Positions 38,280 through 47,463 of a stretch of 64,000 nt of DNA are shown in pieces. Location: contig JACQFZ010000035.1 in assembly GCA_016199745.1 (NCBI GenBank), positions 20,528-84,527 of the forward strand. The letters are read 5' to 3'. The stretch's first letter is position 1, and every line of letters starts with the position of its first letter. The notes under the pieces are model-generated. The model was not told the origin of the DNA and made no database searches. It worked only from the letters and a program-made list of their open reading frames with translations. The stretch is from Gammaproteobacteria bacterium. GTDB lineage: Bacteria; Pseudomonadota; Gammaproteobacteria; Acidiferrobacterales; Sulfurifustaceae. The position numbers and the translations under genes are program-made.

Positions 38280-39701
38280 TCAAGACCAGCGATCACGACT
38301 CGATCGCTCCGGCAAAACGATTGCGTCAGTGGCACCAGCATCCGTGACGGGTGTGCGACGGTCCTCACGCTCGCGCTGCTCACATGTTGAGATCGCTCGC
38401 GTGGTTACTTCGCTTCGGCTTCCGCCGCTTGCTCGTGATCTTTCACGACGCTTTGTAAAGAGATAGAACGCGACTGACACCGCAACGGCAAGTGCCCCCG
38501 CAATCCCGAGATTGGCTACCTCACTGTGAACGAGCACAAAAGTTCCCAGCAGAGCGCCTAGCGCAAATCCCAGATACATGAACGAGGCATTCAGGGATAA
38601 AACGACTGATGCGTGCTTTTCACCGGCGATATTGATAAGGCGAGCTTGCTGCGCGGGGAAGGCGCCCCAGTGCATGAATGCCCACGTCACCATCGTCAAA
38701 AGGAACAGAGGGATTGCGATAAGTGCCGCATGGATATGCGAGATCAAAGTCAATGCCGCGAGAGATATACCCAAAGCCGGAATACCCCAATCGATCACTC
38801 GGTGAACACCGAGTCGATCGCTTAATGCACCTCCAATCAACAATCCTAGAAATGCAAAACCGCCCCAGAGGAATAAGACATATCCAATTTCGGTTCCGGC
38901 CCAACCGGTAATCAAAGTGGTGACCGGCGCGATATAGGTATAAACGGTATACGCACCGACGGCCCAAAGTAGAGTGACCAGAAGCGAGGGAAAGACGTTG
39001 TACTGCTGAATGACCGCAAAGCGCTCGCGAAGCGTTGTTACTTTCGCATTCGCTCCAGCATCTTTGGGTAAACCCAACATCAGGCCAACTACAGCGATGG
39101 CTGCGAGCAATGCGACAAATCCAAATGTCGCTCGCCAGCTCAAATGATTTCCTATAAATGCTCCGAGCGGAACGCCAAGGACAATGGCAACCGTTAGTCC
39201 ACCATTGATGATGGCAAGTGCTCGACCGCGTTTTTCCGGAGGCGCCATAATGCTTGCGACGGCATTCGAATTAGGAACGTAGAGGCCGGCGGCCATGGCA
39301 AGAAAAACTCTGGCAAAAATGAGAGAAATGAAGTTGGGCACCACGGCCGCAATGAGATTGCCCAGCGCGAAAAGACCCATTGCTCCTATCAGAAAGCTAC
39401 GACGATTTAGACTTCCTGTGAGAGCCGTGAGCACGGGGGAGCTGATTGCGTAGGTCAACGCAAAGATCGTCACCAACTGGCCCGCTGCGACTAGGGGCAC
39501 CGACAGGTCATCCGCCACGCTTGGTAGGATCGGGGCGATCATAAAACCCTCGGTGCCCACCGCAAACGTGCCGATCGCCATCAGGTAAAGAGGCAGAAAA
39601 CTAAATGAGGGAGTTTGCTTTCTAATTGCTTGATCCGCGTTCGGATTTGTTAGTGCCACCCTGGCTTTCATTCCTGTCAGTGAGATGGTCATCGTTGACA
39701 T
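38280..39701 (-). CDS. MFS transporter (AraJ/Bcr-like drug:H+ antiporter)
   Basis: A 473-residue membrane protein with about 12 hydrophobic segments from residue ~35 to ~415 and the MFS motif region RRSFLIGAMGLFALGN after TM2/TM3. GVPLGAFIGNHLSWRATF resembles the motif C region of the drug/sugar efflux branch. The last ~50 residues (from ~420) are hydrophilic and Arg/Ser-rich, longer than usual for the family, and may result from a shifted stop codon. A good ribosome site (AAGGAGA) precedes the ATG. It could export the product of either biosynthetic cluster or a toxic aldehyde/alcohol; nothing in the sequence decides this. Confidence 0.88.
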   Translation of the reverse strand: MSTMTISLTGMKARVALTNPNADQAIRKQTPSFSFLPLYLMAIGTFAVGTEGFMIAPILPSVADDLSVPLVAAGQLVTIFALTYAISSPVLTALTGSLNRRSFLIGAMGLFALGNLIAAVVPNFISLIFARVFLAMAAGLYVPNSNAVASIMAPPEKRGRALAIINGGLTVAIVLGVPLGAFIGNHLSWRATFGFVALLAAIAVVGLMLGLPKDAGANAKVTTLRERFAVIQQYNVFPSLLVTLLWAVGAYTVYTYIAPVTTLITGWAGTEIGYVLFLWGGFAFLGLLIGGALSDRLGVHRVIDWGIPALGISLAALTLISHIHAALIAIPLFLLTMVTWAFMHWGAFPAQQARLINIAGEKHASVVLSLNASFMYLGFALGALLGTFVLVHSEVANLGIAGALAVAVSVAFYLFTKRRERSRASGGSRSEVTTRAISTCEQREREDRRTPVTDAGATDAIVLPERSSRDRWS

Positions 39702-39737
39702 AAATTTGTCTCCTTGCCTTCGCTACGCCGAAGAAAG

Positions 39738-40550
39738 TTAAATCGTGCGTTCCCAAGTTTTTTGTTGATGATCTCTCAAGAAATCCTCAATGAATTTGGG
39801 GGCCACATTTCTGTATTTGCCCTCATCTGAGGGCACAATCTTGATCATGGCAGCGATCATTTCTTTCGGATCAAGGCGCCCAGAATCATTGCCGATCAAG
39901 AGATTTAACTGAGCAGCGAGATCTGCGCGTTTGGTGAAATTTTTTGCGTCATCGAGCCAACGATAAGCAGTTTCACCAACACGTTCATTGAACCCAGTAA
40001 AATATCCGCCCGGGTTAATGGTTTGAACTTTGATGCCGTAAGGCGCGAGCTCATTGCTCAATGCCTCGGTCACGCCTTCCAGAGCAAATTTGGTCGAACA
40101 ATAAGGCGCAAGTCCGACAGGAGCGACAAGGCCTCCCATTGAAGAGGTAAAGACTATCTTCGCCTTTTTCTTCTCCTTGATAAATTTGGCGACAAATTTT
40201 TGGGTGAGAGCTAACGGTGCGAAGACGTTTGTTTCAAAGTTTTTCCGGAGCAACTCCACCGGGATTTCAAACATCGGCCCCGATTCACCGTAGCCAGCAT
40301 TGTTGAACAAAACATCCACATTCCATGTCAGAGCGTGATTGACGTCATACTCATCGAGGATGTCCAGTTTTTCGACCCGGAGTTTGCCGTCGAGCCCTAG
40401 TTCCGTTGCTTTCTTGCGCAAAGCCGTCACTTGGGGCGCGATTTGAACACCGGCAATGACCTGGTATCCTGCCTGCGCAAGTCCGATCGCCGTTCCTTCG
40501 CCAAAACCTGATCCGGCACCCGTAATTAGAATTGTTTTGTACGTCGACAT
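39738..40550 (-). CDS. Short-chain dehydrogenase/reductase (SDR)
   Basis: 270 residues of the classical SDR type. The cofactor motif TGAGSGFGEG is at ~8-17, NNAGYG at ~83-88, catalytic Ser in FTSSMGGL, and YxxxK as YCSTK (~154-158). The ATG at 40550 is preceded by GAAAGGG and fits the family start (MSTYKTILITGAG). The frame extends upstream into the intergenic gap and beyond, but without homology. It lies in the same strand series as the MFS and ADH genes with short gaps, so a shared oxidoreductive pathway is likely. Substrate unknown. Confidence 0.88.
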   Translation of the reverse strand: MSTYKTILITGAGSGFGEGTAIGLAQAGYQVIAGVQIAPQVTALRKKATELGLDGKLRVEKLDILDEYDVNHALTWNVDVLFNNAGYGESGPMFEIPVELLRKNFETNVFAPLALTQKFVAKFIKEKKKAKIVFTSSMGGLVAPVGLAPYCSTKFALEGVTEALSNELAPYGIKVQTINPGGYFTGFNERVGETAYRWLDDAKNFTKRADLAAQLNLLIGNDSGRLDPKEMIAAMIKIVPSDEGKYRNVAPKFIEDFLRDHQQKTWERTI

Positions 40551-40572
40551 AAAATTCCCTTTCAAAAATTGT

Positions 40573-40968
40573 TTAGTTAATATTGGAAGCAGAGGATGCG
40601 ACGGCAAAATCCTTATCAATCGGGCCTCCGGATACACCGATGTATCCTACGATCTGGTCTCCCGCTTTGATTGGCATTCCTCCGGCGAAACCCATCAGTC
40701 CTCCACTTGAAGACTCCATTCCGTAGGCTCCAACTTCAGGGCGCAGGAATTCCCATACTTTTTCCGAGTTCATCTGAAAAAGCATCGATGTTTTGGCTTT
40801 CTTAATGGCGATGTCGATAGAGCCAAGAAATGCGTTGTCCATTCTAAGAAACGCTTTTAAGTGGCCGGCCGTATCAAGAACGGCGATGTTCATCGGAATA
40901 CCGATTTCAAGCGCCTTAGCTTTTGCTCTGCTGAGCAACGATTCTGATTGCGATAATGTAAGGTCCAT
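40573..40968 (-). CDS. GlcG/HbpS-family heme-binding-like protein
   Basis: 131 residues of the GlcG/HbpS (DUF336) family. It has the conserved opening LTLSQSESLLSRAKAKALEIG, the strand NIAVLDTAGHLKAFLRMD and the glycine-rich SSGGLMGFAGGMPI ending in VGYIGVSGG. Members bind heme or act as small accessory proteins next to oxidoreductase genes. The ATG at 40968 has a perfect GGAGG at 6 bases distance and is preferred over the upstream in-frame ATG at 40980. It is between the SDR and ADH genes in the same transcription direction. Confidence 0.85.
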   Translation of the reverse strand: MDLTLSQSESLLSRAKAKALEIGIPMNIAVLDTAGHLKAFLRMDNAFLGSIDIAIKKAKTSMLFQMNSEKVWEFLRPEVGAYGMESSSGGLMGFAGGMPIKAGDQIVGYIGVSGGPIDKDFAVASSASNIN

Positions 40969-41010
40969 AATTTCCTCCAATGCAATGTCGTTGCTGGTGT
41001 TTCTAGTTTC

Positions 41011-42042
41011 CTACTTGGCGATCTGCTGCAATGCCGTCATCAATCGAGCTTCGTTTTTCATCATCTTGGCGTAAGCCGATGGCGCTTCTTCCAACGTGAC
41101 CACTTCATTCATCGAGTGGACATGCTGCCGATGACTGAAGACGAGCGTGTCTTCAATATCGATCGCGGTACCGACGACTTCACCCTGAATGGTCTTTGAA
41201 CCTAAGATGAGTTGAGGAATGGAAACTTCGATTGGATCAGGCGCAGCGCCGACGACAATTAGCTTTCCGCGCGCCTTGAGCCCAGGAAGCAAGGGGCCCA
41301 TCGATTTTCCACTCGCCGCGGTGGCTAGGATGGCGTTGGCGCCGCCCAGTTTTTGAAGTGCCTTGGCCGCGTCCTCTGCAACACTATCGATGTAATGATG
41401 AGCGCCAAGCTTCCGTGCAAGCGCTTCCTTTTCCTTGCCTCGGGCAATGGCCACCGTCGTAAACCCCATTCGGTTCGCAAACTGAATACCTAAGTGGCCC
41501 AGGCCGCCGATTCCCTGCACTGCCACCAGATCGCCGGGCCGAAGCTTTGCGTTTCTGAGGGCGTTGTAGGTCGTCACGCCGGCGCATAAGAGCGGAGCCG
41601 CTTCTTCCGCGGTGATATCATCGGGAATACTTGCCAATGCTCTTGCTTCCACGATGGCTTGTTCGGCATAGCCGCCATCGATCGTAAAACCCGGAATAAT
41701 TGGATTCTGACAATTGACAAAGTCGCCGCGCCGGCAGGGCTCACATTCCCGGCATTCGCCGCCATACCAACCAACGCCGACTCGCTGACCCACTTTCCAT
41801 TTTGCGACCCCTGCTCCGACGGCCTCAATTCGTCCCGCAATTTCTTGTCCGGGAACGCGTGGAAATTGCAGGCCTGGCCAATGTCCCTCGATGGCCATTG
41901 CGTCCGAGTGACATATTCCAGCCGCTTCTACTTTGAGACGCACTTGCTCCGGTCCTGGTTCACGGATTGGGCGAGTGACGAGCTGTAGCTTGCCAGGGGA
42001 CGTAATTTCAATTGCTCGATAAGTATCGTTAGACGTTTTCAT
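41011..42042 (-). CDS. Zinc-dependent alcohol dehydrogenase (AdhP-like MDR)
   Basis: A 343-residue medium-chain dehydrogenase. The catalytic-zinc ligand region is GICHSD...EGHWPG, the structural zinc site is the four-Cys stretch GECRECEPCRRGDFVNC (~95-111), and the NAD(P)-binding motif is GIGGLGHLG (~178-186). It oxidises alcohols or reduces aldehydes in the cytoplasm. It is the first gene of the minus-strand series and lies divergently from the GlxA-type regulator with a 113 bp gap, so that regulator probably controls this series. Confidence 0.9.
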   Translation of the reverse strand: MKTSNDTYRAIEITSPGKLQLVTRPIREPGPEQVRLKVEAAGICHSDAMAIEGHWPGLQFPRVPGQEIAGRIEAVGAGVAKWKVGQRVGVGWYGGECRECEPCRRGDFVNCQNPIIPGFTIDGGYAEQAIVEARALASIPDDITAEEAAPLLCAGVTTYNALRNAKLRPGDLVAVQGIGGLGHLGIQFANRMGFTTVAIARGKEKEALARKLGAHHYIDSVAEDAAKALQKLGGANAILATAASGKSMGPLLPGLKARGKLIVVGAAPDPIEVSIPQLILGSKTIQGEVVGTAIDIEDTLVFSHRQHVHSMNEVVTLEEAPSAYAKMMKNEARLMTALQQIAK

Positions 42043-42155
42043 TCGCTATGAGCAGTGATCAACACGGGCGGAAGCTTAGGTGCTAGCCATAACGGCTTAA
42101 ATGACATATAAACGTCTTTTTAGGACATCCTGTATTCATTGACGAGGTTGCCGTT

Positions 42156-43085
42156 ATGCGTGTCGGATTTGTTGTTATTCCTGGTTATTCGGTGATGGGC
42201 TTTGCTGTCGCGACCGTTTTCGAAGTTGCTAACTTGGTGGCCGGTAAGCCGACCTATGACGTGCGCTTTGTTTCCGAGAAAGGCGGTGCGATTCGGACAT
42301 CCGTTGGTGTGTCTGTCCACACGCAAGCGTTGGACAATACACACTTCGACACGCTCATGGTTGAGGGCGCGAGCGATGTGCGGCCGTCATCGGAAGGCAT
42401 ACGACATTTCTTGCGCAAAGCGGCGCGCCGCACTCGCCGCATAGCGTCGATCTGTGTCGGCGCCTTCGTGTTAGCGGAAGCGGGTTTGCTGGCGCGCAAG
42501 AAAGCCACCACCCATTGGCTCTACGCGTCCGAGCTGCAGACTCGCTTTCCCGACATCAAAGTCGATGCCGACCGTATCTTTACTAAAGATGGTGCTATCT
42601 GGACATCGGCCGGCATGACCGCCGGCCTCGATCTTGGGCTCGCGTTGGTCGAGGATGACTTAGGGGCCGACGTAGCACGTGCCACGGCGAAAAAACTCGT
42701 CATGTATCACCGGCGCGCCGGCGGACAGTCGCAGTTCTCAGTGCTGTTGGAATTGGCGCCCAAGTCCGATCGCATTCAGCAAACGTTGACGTACGCGCAG
42801 CAACATCTCAACGCGCGCCTTTCGATCGAAGATCTCGCGCAGGCGGCAAGTCTGAGTCCACGGCAGTTCAGCCGCATCTTTCGCGCCGAGACCGGACAGT
42901 CGCCCGCGAAGGCGATCGAGAATCTTCGTGTCGAAGCCGCGCGACTGATGATGGAGCAAGGTCGTCACTCGATCGATACCGTGGCACGACAAACCGGCTT
43001 CGCCGACCGTGACCGCATGCGCCGCGCGTTCTTACGCACCTTCGGACAACCGCCGCAAGTGTTGCGGCGCAATGCACGAAGGTGA
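42156..43085 (+). CDS. GlxA-type transcriptional regulator (DJ-1/PfpI + AraC HTH)
   Basis: 309 residues. The N-terminal ~190 form a DJ-1/PfpI-like domain with the nucleophile-elbow Cys in SICVGAFVLAEAG (~99). The C-terminal ~100 residues are an AraC-type double helix-turn-helix (LSIEDLAQAASLSPRQFSRI, then DTVARQTGFADRDRMRRAF). Proteins of this type usually activate divergent oxidoreductase or catabolic genes. The divergent ADH-led series is the obvious target. The ligand is unknown. Confidence 0.9.
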   Translation: MRVGFVVIPGYSVMGFAVATVFEVANLVAGKPTYDVRFVSEKGGAIRTSVGVSVHTQALDNTHFDTLMVEGASDVRPSSEGIRHFLRKAARRTRRIASICVGAFVLAEAGLLARKKATTHWLYASELQTRFPDIKVDADRIFTKDGAIWTSAGMTAGLDLGLALVEDDLGADVARATAKKLVMYHRRAGGQSQFSVLLELAPKSDRIQQTLTYAQQHLNARLSIEDLAQAASLSPRQFSRIFRAETGQSPAKAIENLRVEAARLMMEQGRHSIDTVARQTGFADRDRMRRAFLRTFGQPPQVLRRNARR

Positions 43086-43198
43086 ATAAGGAACACCCTT
43101 TGACTGGAAGATTCGAGCGGGTGCCATCAGCGTGATTCACTTCAACCAGTGCTTCCACTCATACGGTGGACATTCACGGTTGGCCGTGCAGTCAGACG

Positions 43199-45037
43199 TT
43201 AATCACACTGTTGAACGGAAGTGTTCGATTTGATCGTCAATAGTTGGGAATCGCCTTTGGCAACGCCCTCGCGACGCGGATCGGCGCCGCCGGCGAGCCG
43301 CCCGACGCAACCGCTGTGATCGTTTTGCACGGTAATTCCGTGCAGGCCGCTATTCTGTTGGGTCACCGAAACCGTATGCCCGAGTGCTTGAAGCTCCGCT
43401 ACTAGAGTTGCGACCGGGCTATCCTGTTCCAGCACGGTTGTCGCTGTCGTCTGCGCGCCGAAATTTCCGAGATTGATCGCCTGTTGAATATCGAGGTTCC
43501 AATCGAGTACACCGATAATTGTCTTGGTGACGTACTGGATAATGTTACTACCTCCCGGAGAGCCGATGACCATGCGAACGTTGCCCGCCCGGTCGAACAC
43601 GATCGTCGGCGCCATCGAGCTGCGTGGACGCTTTCCCGGCTCAACGCGATTAACGATCGGGTTGCCCGAGCTGTCGACGGACGTAAACGAAAAATCGGTT
43701 AACTGATTATTGAGCAAGAATCCGCGCACGAATTGATGACTGCCGAAGGCGCTTTCAATGGACGTTGTCATCGAAACGACATTACCGTGCCGGTCGATGA
43801 TCGACACGTGGCTGGTGGAAGGCAGCGAACGAGAGTTGTCGAGACCATTTTTTGCCATCGCGCCTGGCGGCACACCAGGCTCCGGTACACCCATCGACTT
43901 GTTGAGATCGATCAATGCAGCACGACGTTGCAGATAATCTTTGTTAAGAAGACCCTCGACCGGAACGACGACAAAGTCGCTGTCGGCCATATATTTGGCG
44001 CGGTCGGCATAGGCCAAACGATAGGCTTCGCTAATCAAGTGCACCGCCGGCGCCGTCTCCGGCGGCAGCGCGCCGACGTCGAAGTGCTCCAGAATACCTA
44101 GGGTTTGCAGCACGGTCGCGCCACCGGAGCTTGGCATATTCATACCGCAAATTTCCCAGGTGTTGCGATAGCTGCCGCATACCGCCGTCCGTTTTTTCGC
44201 GCGGTATTGCGCCAAATCGGCCAACGTCAATAAGCCGGGATTGGTTGGATGATTGCGAACGGTGTTGACGATGTCTTGCGCAATCGGCGGCTGATAGAAA
44301 CGCTTGGCACCACCCGCGGCGATTTCGACGAGCGTCTGCGCGAACTCCGGATTGCGTAGTACCGTTCCCGCCGTTTTCGGTGTTCCATCGGAATTACAAA
44401 AGTAGTCCTTTGCCGGTGTCTCTTGGCAAATCGCCGCCGCGCCGGCTAACGCGGTCGCCAGACGAGGAGAGATGGGGAAACCGTTTCGCGCGAGTTTGAT
44501 CGCCGGCTTGAACAGTGCTGCCCATGGCAGCCGACCGTGTTCTCGGTGTGCGTCTTCGAGTAGCCGCAACAGACCGGGTGTACCGACGGAGCGGCCGCCA
44601 ATGACCGCTGTCGAAAACGGTAGCGGTTGACCGTCGGGACCGATGAAGAGATCAGGCGTCGCCGCCATCGGCGCGGTTTCGCGTCCATCGTACGTATCGA
44701 GATGTTTGCGCTTGCTCTGGTAGTGCAGCAGAAAAGCGCCGCCGCCGATGCCGGAGGATTGCGGTTCGACAAGATTCAATACCATTTGCACGGCAATGGC
44801 AGCATCGATTGCGCTGCCACCCTGACTAAGAGTTTTTTGCCCAGCCTCCACCGCAAGTGGATGGGCGGCGACTACCATGTCGTGCTTTGCAAAGACGATA
44901 TCTTTTGTTATCCAAGTCGATGGCAGTTCGGGTGACGCCTGGCTGGCCAGTGCCGACGATATATCTGCCAATGCCAACGAAGCGACCCACATTGCAAAGG
45001 CGATGTAACGTTTCGAGCGGTGGTATAGCGAGTTCAT
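43199..45037 (-). CDS. ggt: Gamma-glutamyltransferase
   Basis: A 612-residue secreted precursor. The signal peptide is at 1-32 (YIAFAMWVASLALADISSALA). The large subunit carries AIDAAIAVQMVLNLVEPQSSGIGGG. The autocatalytic processing Thr starts the small subunit in STSHVSIIDRHGNVVSMT. The C-terminal GSPGGSNIIQYV is the usual oxyanion region. GGT transfers or hydrolyses the gamma-glutamyl group of glutathione and its conjugates in the periplasm. A GGAGG site precedes the ATG. A 12-base direct repeat (GTGCTTCCACTC) occurs just outside each end of the gene. Confidence 0.92.
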   Translation of the reverse strand: MNSLYHRSKRYIAFAMWVASLALADISSALASQASPELPSTWITKDIVFAKHDMVVAAHPLAVEAGQKTLSQGGSAIDAAIAVQMVLNLVEPQSSGIGGGAFLLHYQSKRKHLDTYDGRETAPMAATPDLFIGPDGQPLPFSTAVIGGRSVGTPGLLRLLEDAHREHGRLPWAALFKPAIKLARNGFPISPRLATALAGAAAICQETPAKDYFCNSDGTPKTAGTVLRNPEFAQTLVEIAAGGAKRFYQPPIAQDIVNTVRNHPTNPGLLTLADLAQYRAKKRTAVCGSYRNTWEICGMNMPSSGGATVLQTLGILEHFDVGALPPETAPAVHLISEAYRLAYADRAKYMADSDFVVVPVEGLLNKDYLQRRAALIDLNKSMGVPEPGVPPGAMAKNGLDNSRSLPSTSHVSIIDRHGNVVSMTTSIESAFGSHQFVRGFLLNNQLTDFSFTSVDSSGNPIVNRVEPGKRPRSSMAPTIVFDRAGNVRMVIGSPGGSNIIQYVTKTIIGVLDWNLDIQQAINLGNFGAQTTATTVLEQDSPVATLVAELQALGHTVSVTQQNSGLHGITVQNDHSGCVGRLAGGADPRREGVAKGDSQLLTIKSNTSVQQCD

Positions 45038-45106
45038 ATTTTTCCTCCATGAATTAACGGTTCCTGTGAGTTGGTGCTTCCACTCCTATCTCGCTCCCTG
45101 CGGGAC

Positions 45107-45793
45107 TCAGGTATGACGCGCGGCAGTCCAGGCTTCAAGGCGCATACGTCGTTGAACACGGTTCGCCGCCGTGCGGGCGTTCACCGCTTCCAATATCTCT
45201 GCCGGCGCTGTGTCCGGACGTCCCGAGTTGAAAGGTGGTTGAGGCGCGTACTCCAAACCAAGCTGGACCATTTCCGCCACGTGCTGGCCGCTCAGCTCGG
45301 CAATGAGGGCCAGAACGAAGTCGATACCGGCCGTGACGCCGCCACCGGAGAGGATGTTGCCATCTCTCACGATGCGGCCCTCGTCGACAATAGCGCCGAA
45401 GATTGGAAGCAATTCCCGCCATGCCCAATGGCAGGCCGCACGGCGACCGCTAAGAAAACCGGCAGCACCGAGGATGAGAGAGCCTGAGCAGACCGAGGTC
45501 AGATAGCGCGCCGTCGCTCCAAGCCGGATAACTTCCTCGAGATAGCGCTCGTTCTCGATGGCGTCGATGCACCCGCCGCCACCTGGCACGAGCAGAACGT
45601 CGCAGGACTCGATGGCGGCGAGGTCCTTCAAGTCTGCAAAGGTGAGCCGGTCCGCCGTGATTGATTTGCCGCCCAGCGACGCCACTCGAACATTCAAGTT
45701 GGGCGTGCGCGAAAGAAACTGGTGCGGGCCGGTAAAGTCCAGTTGGGTTACGCCGTCGTACACCGGCATCACCACACTGATGGCTTGTGACAT
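45107..45793 (-). CDS. DJ-1/PfpI protein, isonitrile hydratase-like
   Basis: 228 residues of the DJ-1/PfpI family. It has the opening VVMPVYDGVTQLDFTGPHQF, acidic residue and Gly-rich turn VLLVPGGGG, and nucleophile Cys in SVCSGSLILGAAG (~101). The LDFTGP start and the GVTAGIDF motif are shared with the isonitrile hydratase (InhA) group, but the exact activity is not proven by sequence. Its ATG overlaps the stop of the next upstream gene, another DJ-1/PfpI protein (TAATG), so the two are co-translated. Confidence 0.82.
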   Translation of the reverse strand: MSQAISVVMPVYDGVTQLDFTGPHQFLSRTPNLNVRVASLGGKSITADRLTFADLKDLAAIESCDVLLVPGGGGCIDAIENERYLEEVIRLGATARYLTSVCSGSLILGAAGFLSGRRAACHWAWRELLPIFGAIVDEGRIVRDGNILSGGGVTAGIDFVLALIAELSGQHVAEMVQLGLEYAPQPPFNSGRPDTAPAEILEAVNARTAANRVQRRMRLEAWTAARHT

Positions 45794-46572
45794 TACCTGT
45801 TCTCCTGTTGCCGCTGTTCATAAGCCGCCACCGCGCCGGCGCGGTACTTGGCGATCAGGGGACGCATCATGCTCGTGAACGCTGCGACGTGCTCCGGAGC
45901 GGCCGTTTCCACCGTGCCCTTACCGAACGGCGCCTTCGGATTGTATTCGATGATCAGCTCTGCCAACTCAGCCATCGGACGACCAAAGGCAGCCGCGGCG
46001 GCGAGCAGCGCCGCTTCGAAGCTGCCGCAGCCGGGACCGGCCGTGTACAGATTCCCGTCGACAACGACTGAGCCGCTCGGCACGACCTCTTTCACCCCGA
46101 GCTCGGGCAGCATTTCCAAGGAGTTCAGGCTGATCGTCGCGCGGCGCCCCTTGAGCAGCCCCGCGGCGCCCAACGTCACCACCCCATTGCAGATGCCGAT
46201 CACATACTTCGCCTTGCTCGCCTTCTCGGCGACGAACGCCACGAGCTCCGGGTCGGTCTGGGCTTCGGGCGCCATCATCATCGGCACCGAGATAACATCC
46301 AAGTCCGGGCACTGCGCGAAGGTGGTCGTCGGCCGGGTCCACCAGGAGGGAAAGCCCTCGACGAGTTCGGTGTTCTTCCAGATCAGATGGATCTGCGCAC
46401 CGGGCATCAAGCCGTACACCGTCTGGATTCCCACCATGTCCATCGGGATGAAGCCCGGACCGATGACGATACCGACGTGGAACGGCTGCACGGCAGGCCG
46501 AGTTGTCGCTTCGCGAAGGTGATTCATGGAATGAAGATCTGTGGTACGCGCTTGCATGAGTGCCTCCGACAA
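45793..46572 (-). CDS. DJ-1/PfpI family protein
   Basis: 259 residues related to the neighbouring DJ-1/PfpI protein but divergent. The core opens FHVGIVIGPGFIPMDMVGI, and the nucleophile Cys lies in VIGICNGVVTLGAAG (~137). The expected Gly-rich turn is replaced by DVISVPMMMAPE. About 30 residues precede the domain; a later ATG (MNHLREATT) is possible. Function unknown; the pair may form a two-part hydratase or a glyoxalase/chaperone-like system. Confidence 0.75.
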   Translation of the reverse strand: MSEALMQARTTDLHSMNHLREATTRPAVQPFHVGIVIGPGFIPMDMVGIQTVYGLMPGAQIHLIWKNTELVEGFPSWWTRPTTTFAQCPDLDVISVPMMMAPEAQTDPELVAFVAEKASKAKYVIGICNGVVTLGAAGLLKGRRATISLNSLEMLPELGVKEVVPSGSVVVDGNLYTAGPGCGSFEAALLAAAAAFGRPMAELAELIIEYNPKAPFGKGTVETAAPEHVAAFTSMMRPLIAKYRAGAVAAYEQRQQENR

Positions 46573-46642
46573 GTAGTTGTGGATCAGAAAATTTTGCTTC
46601 CAGTCGAAACGGCCGAAGTGACGTTCATCCGGTCGCGCCCTC

Positions 46643-47425
46643 TTAGGCGAGCAACTTGGCCGCGAAGCGGCCGAGGATTTCTGCGACTTCGATCGGAGCT
46701 TCCATCGGCAGAAGGTGCCCCTTGTTCTTCAAGACGTGAACTTCCGGGTCTTTGAAGGAAGGAAGAACGTGGGATTTGACGACTTCCAACGGATCGACTT
46801 TGTCGATTTCGCCCGCGATCACCGCCACGGGAACATTGATGTTCGCAACTTCCTTGGAGAAGTCGTCTCGGGTACCCACTTCAATCCAGCCCTCACGCAT
46901 GCCTGGAGAGAGCCGAAGTGCGTCGGTGACGAAGTTTTCGCGATCCTTCTTCGAGATCGGACTGCCCGTCAGGACATTGTCGATCACGAAGTTGATCGAG
47001 TCTTGACTGGAGTAGGCCCGCTTCATTTGCTCCCGCTGCTCTTGACCGATCTGCAAGGGGCCGGCGAGCGACGAGGCCACCAGTGCCACGCCCCTCAGAC
47101 CTTCGGGTCGGCGTGCTGCCAGCGCCTGCGCGGTCTTCCCGCCCATTGAGTGCCCCACGAGCACGTAGCTTTTCAGCTTCAATGCGGCGATCACGCCTTG
47201 CACGTCGTCTGCCAAATCTTTAATTGCATAGCCGGTGCTCGGCGCATCGGAATCACCGCTTCCGCGAGCATCGATCGCGATGCAGCGGTACTTGCCGGAC
47301 AGGCCCTCGGTCACGCCCGACCATTCGCGGGACGATGCGCCCCAGAAATGCAGAAAGACCAACACTTTGTCGCCGCTGCCAGCGGCTCGGACATTCAGAT
47401 TAATTCCGTTCGTTGTTACTTTCAT
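46643..47425 (-). CDS. Alpha/beta hydrolase (serine hydrolase)
   Basis: 260 residues with a complete alpha/beta-hydrolase pattern: oxyanion segment FLHFWGASSREW, nucleophile Ser in VGHSMGGKTAQ (~93), acid in AGEIDKVDP and His in NKGHLLPME near the end. It resembles esterases and the 3-oxoadipate enol-lactonase/chloroperoxidase group. The ATG at 47425 has AAGGAGA 5 bases ahead and is preferred over the one at 47440. It lies 38 bp downstream of an intradiol dioxygenase on the same strand, which fits a ring-cleavage degradation step. Confidence 0.85.
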   Translation of the reverse strand: MKVTTNGINLNVRAAGSGDKVLVFLHFWGASSREWSGVTEGLSGKYRCIAIDARGSGDSDAPSTGYAIKDLADDVQGVIAALKLKSYVLVGHSMGGKTAQALAARRPEGLRGVALVASSLAGPLQIGQEQREQMKRAYSSQDSINFVIDNVLTGSPISKKDRENFVTDALRLSPGMREGWIEVGTRDDFSKEVANINVPVAVIAGEIDKVDPLEVVKSHVLPSFKDPEVHVLKNKGHLLPMEAPIEVAEILGRFAAKLLA

Positions 47426-47463
47426 TGCGATCTCCTTCATTCATTTGCTTTTTTGGGCTGCGT

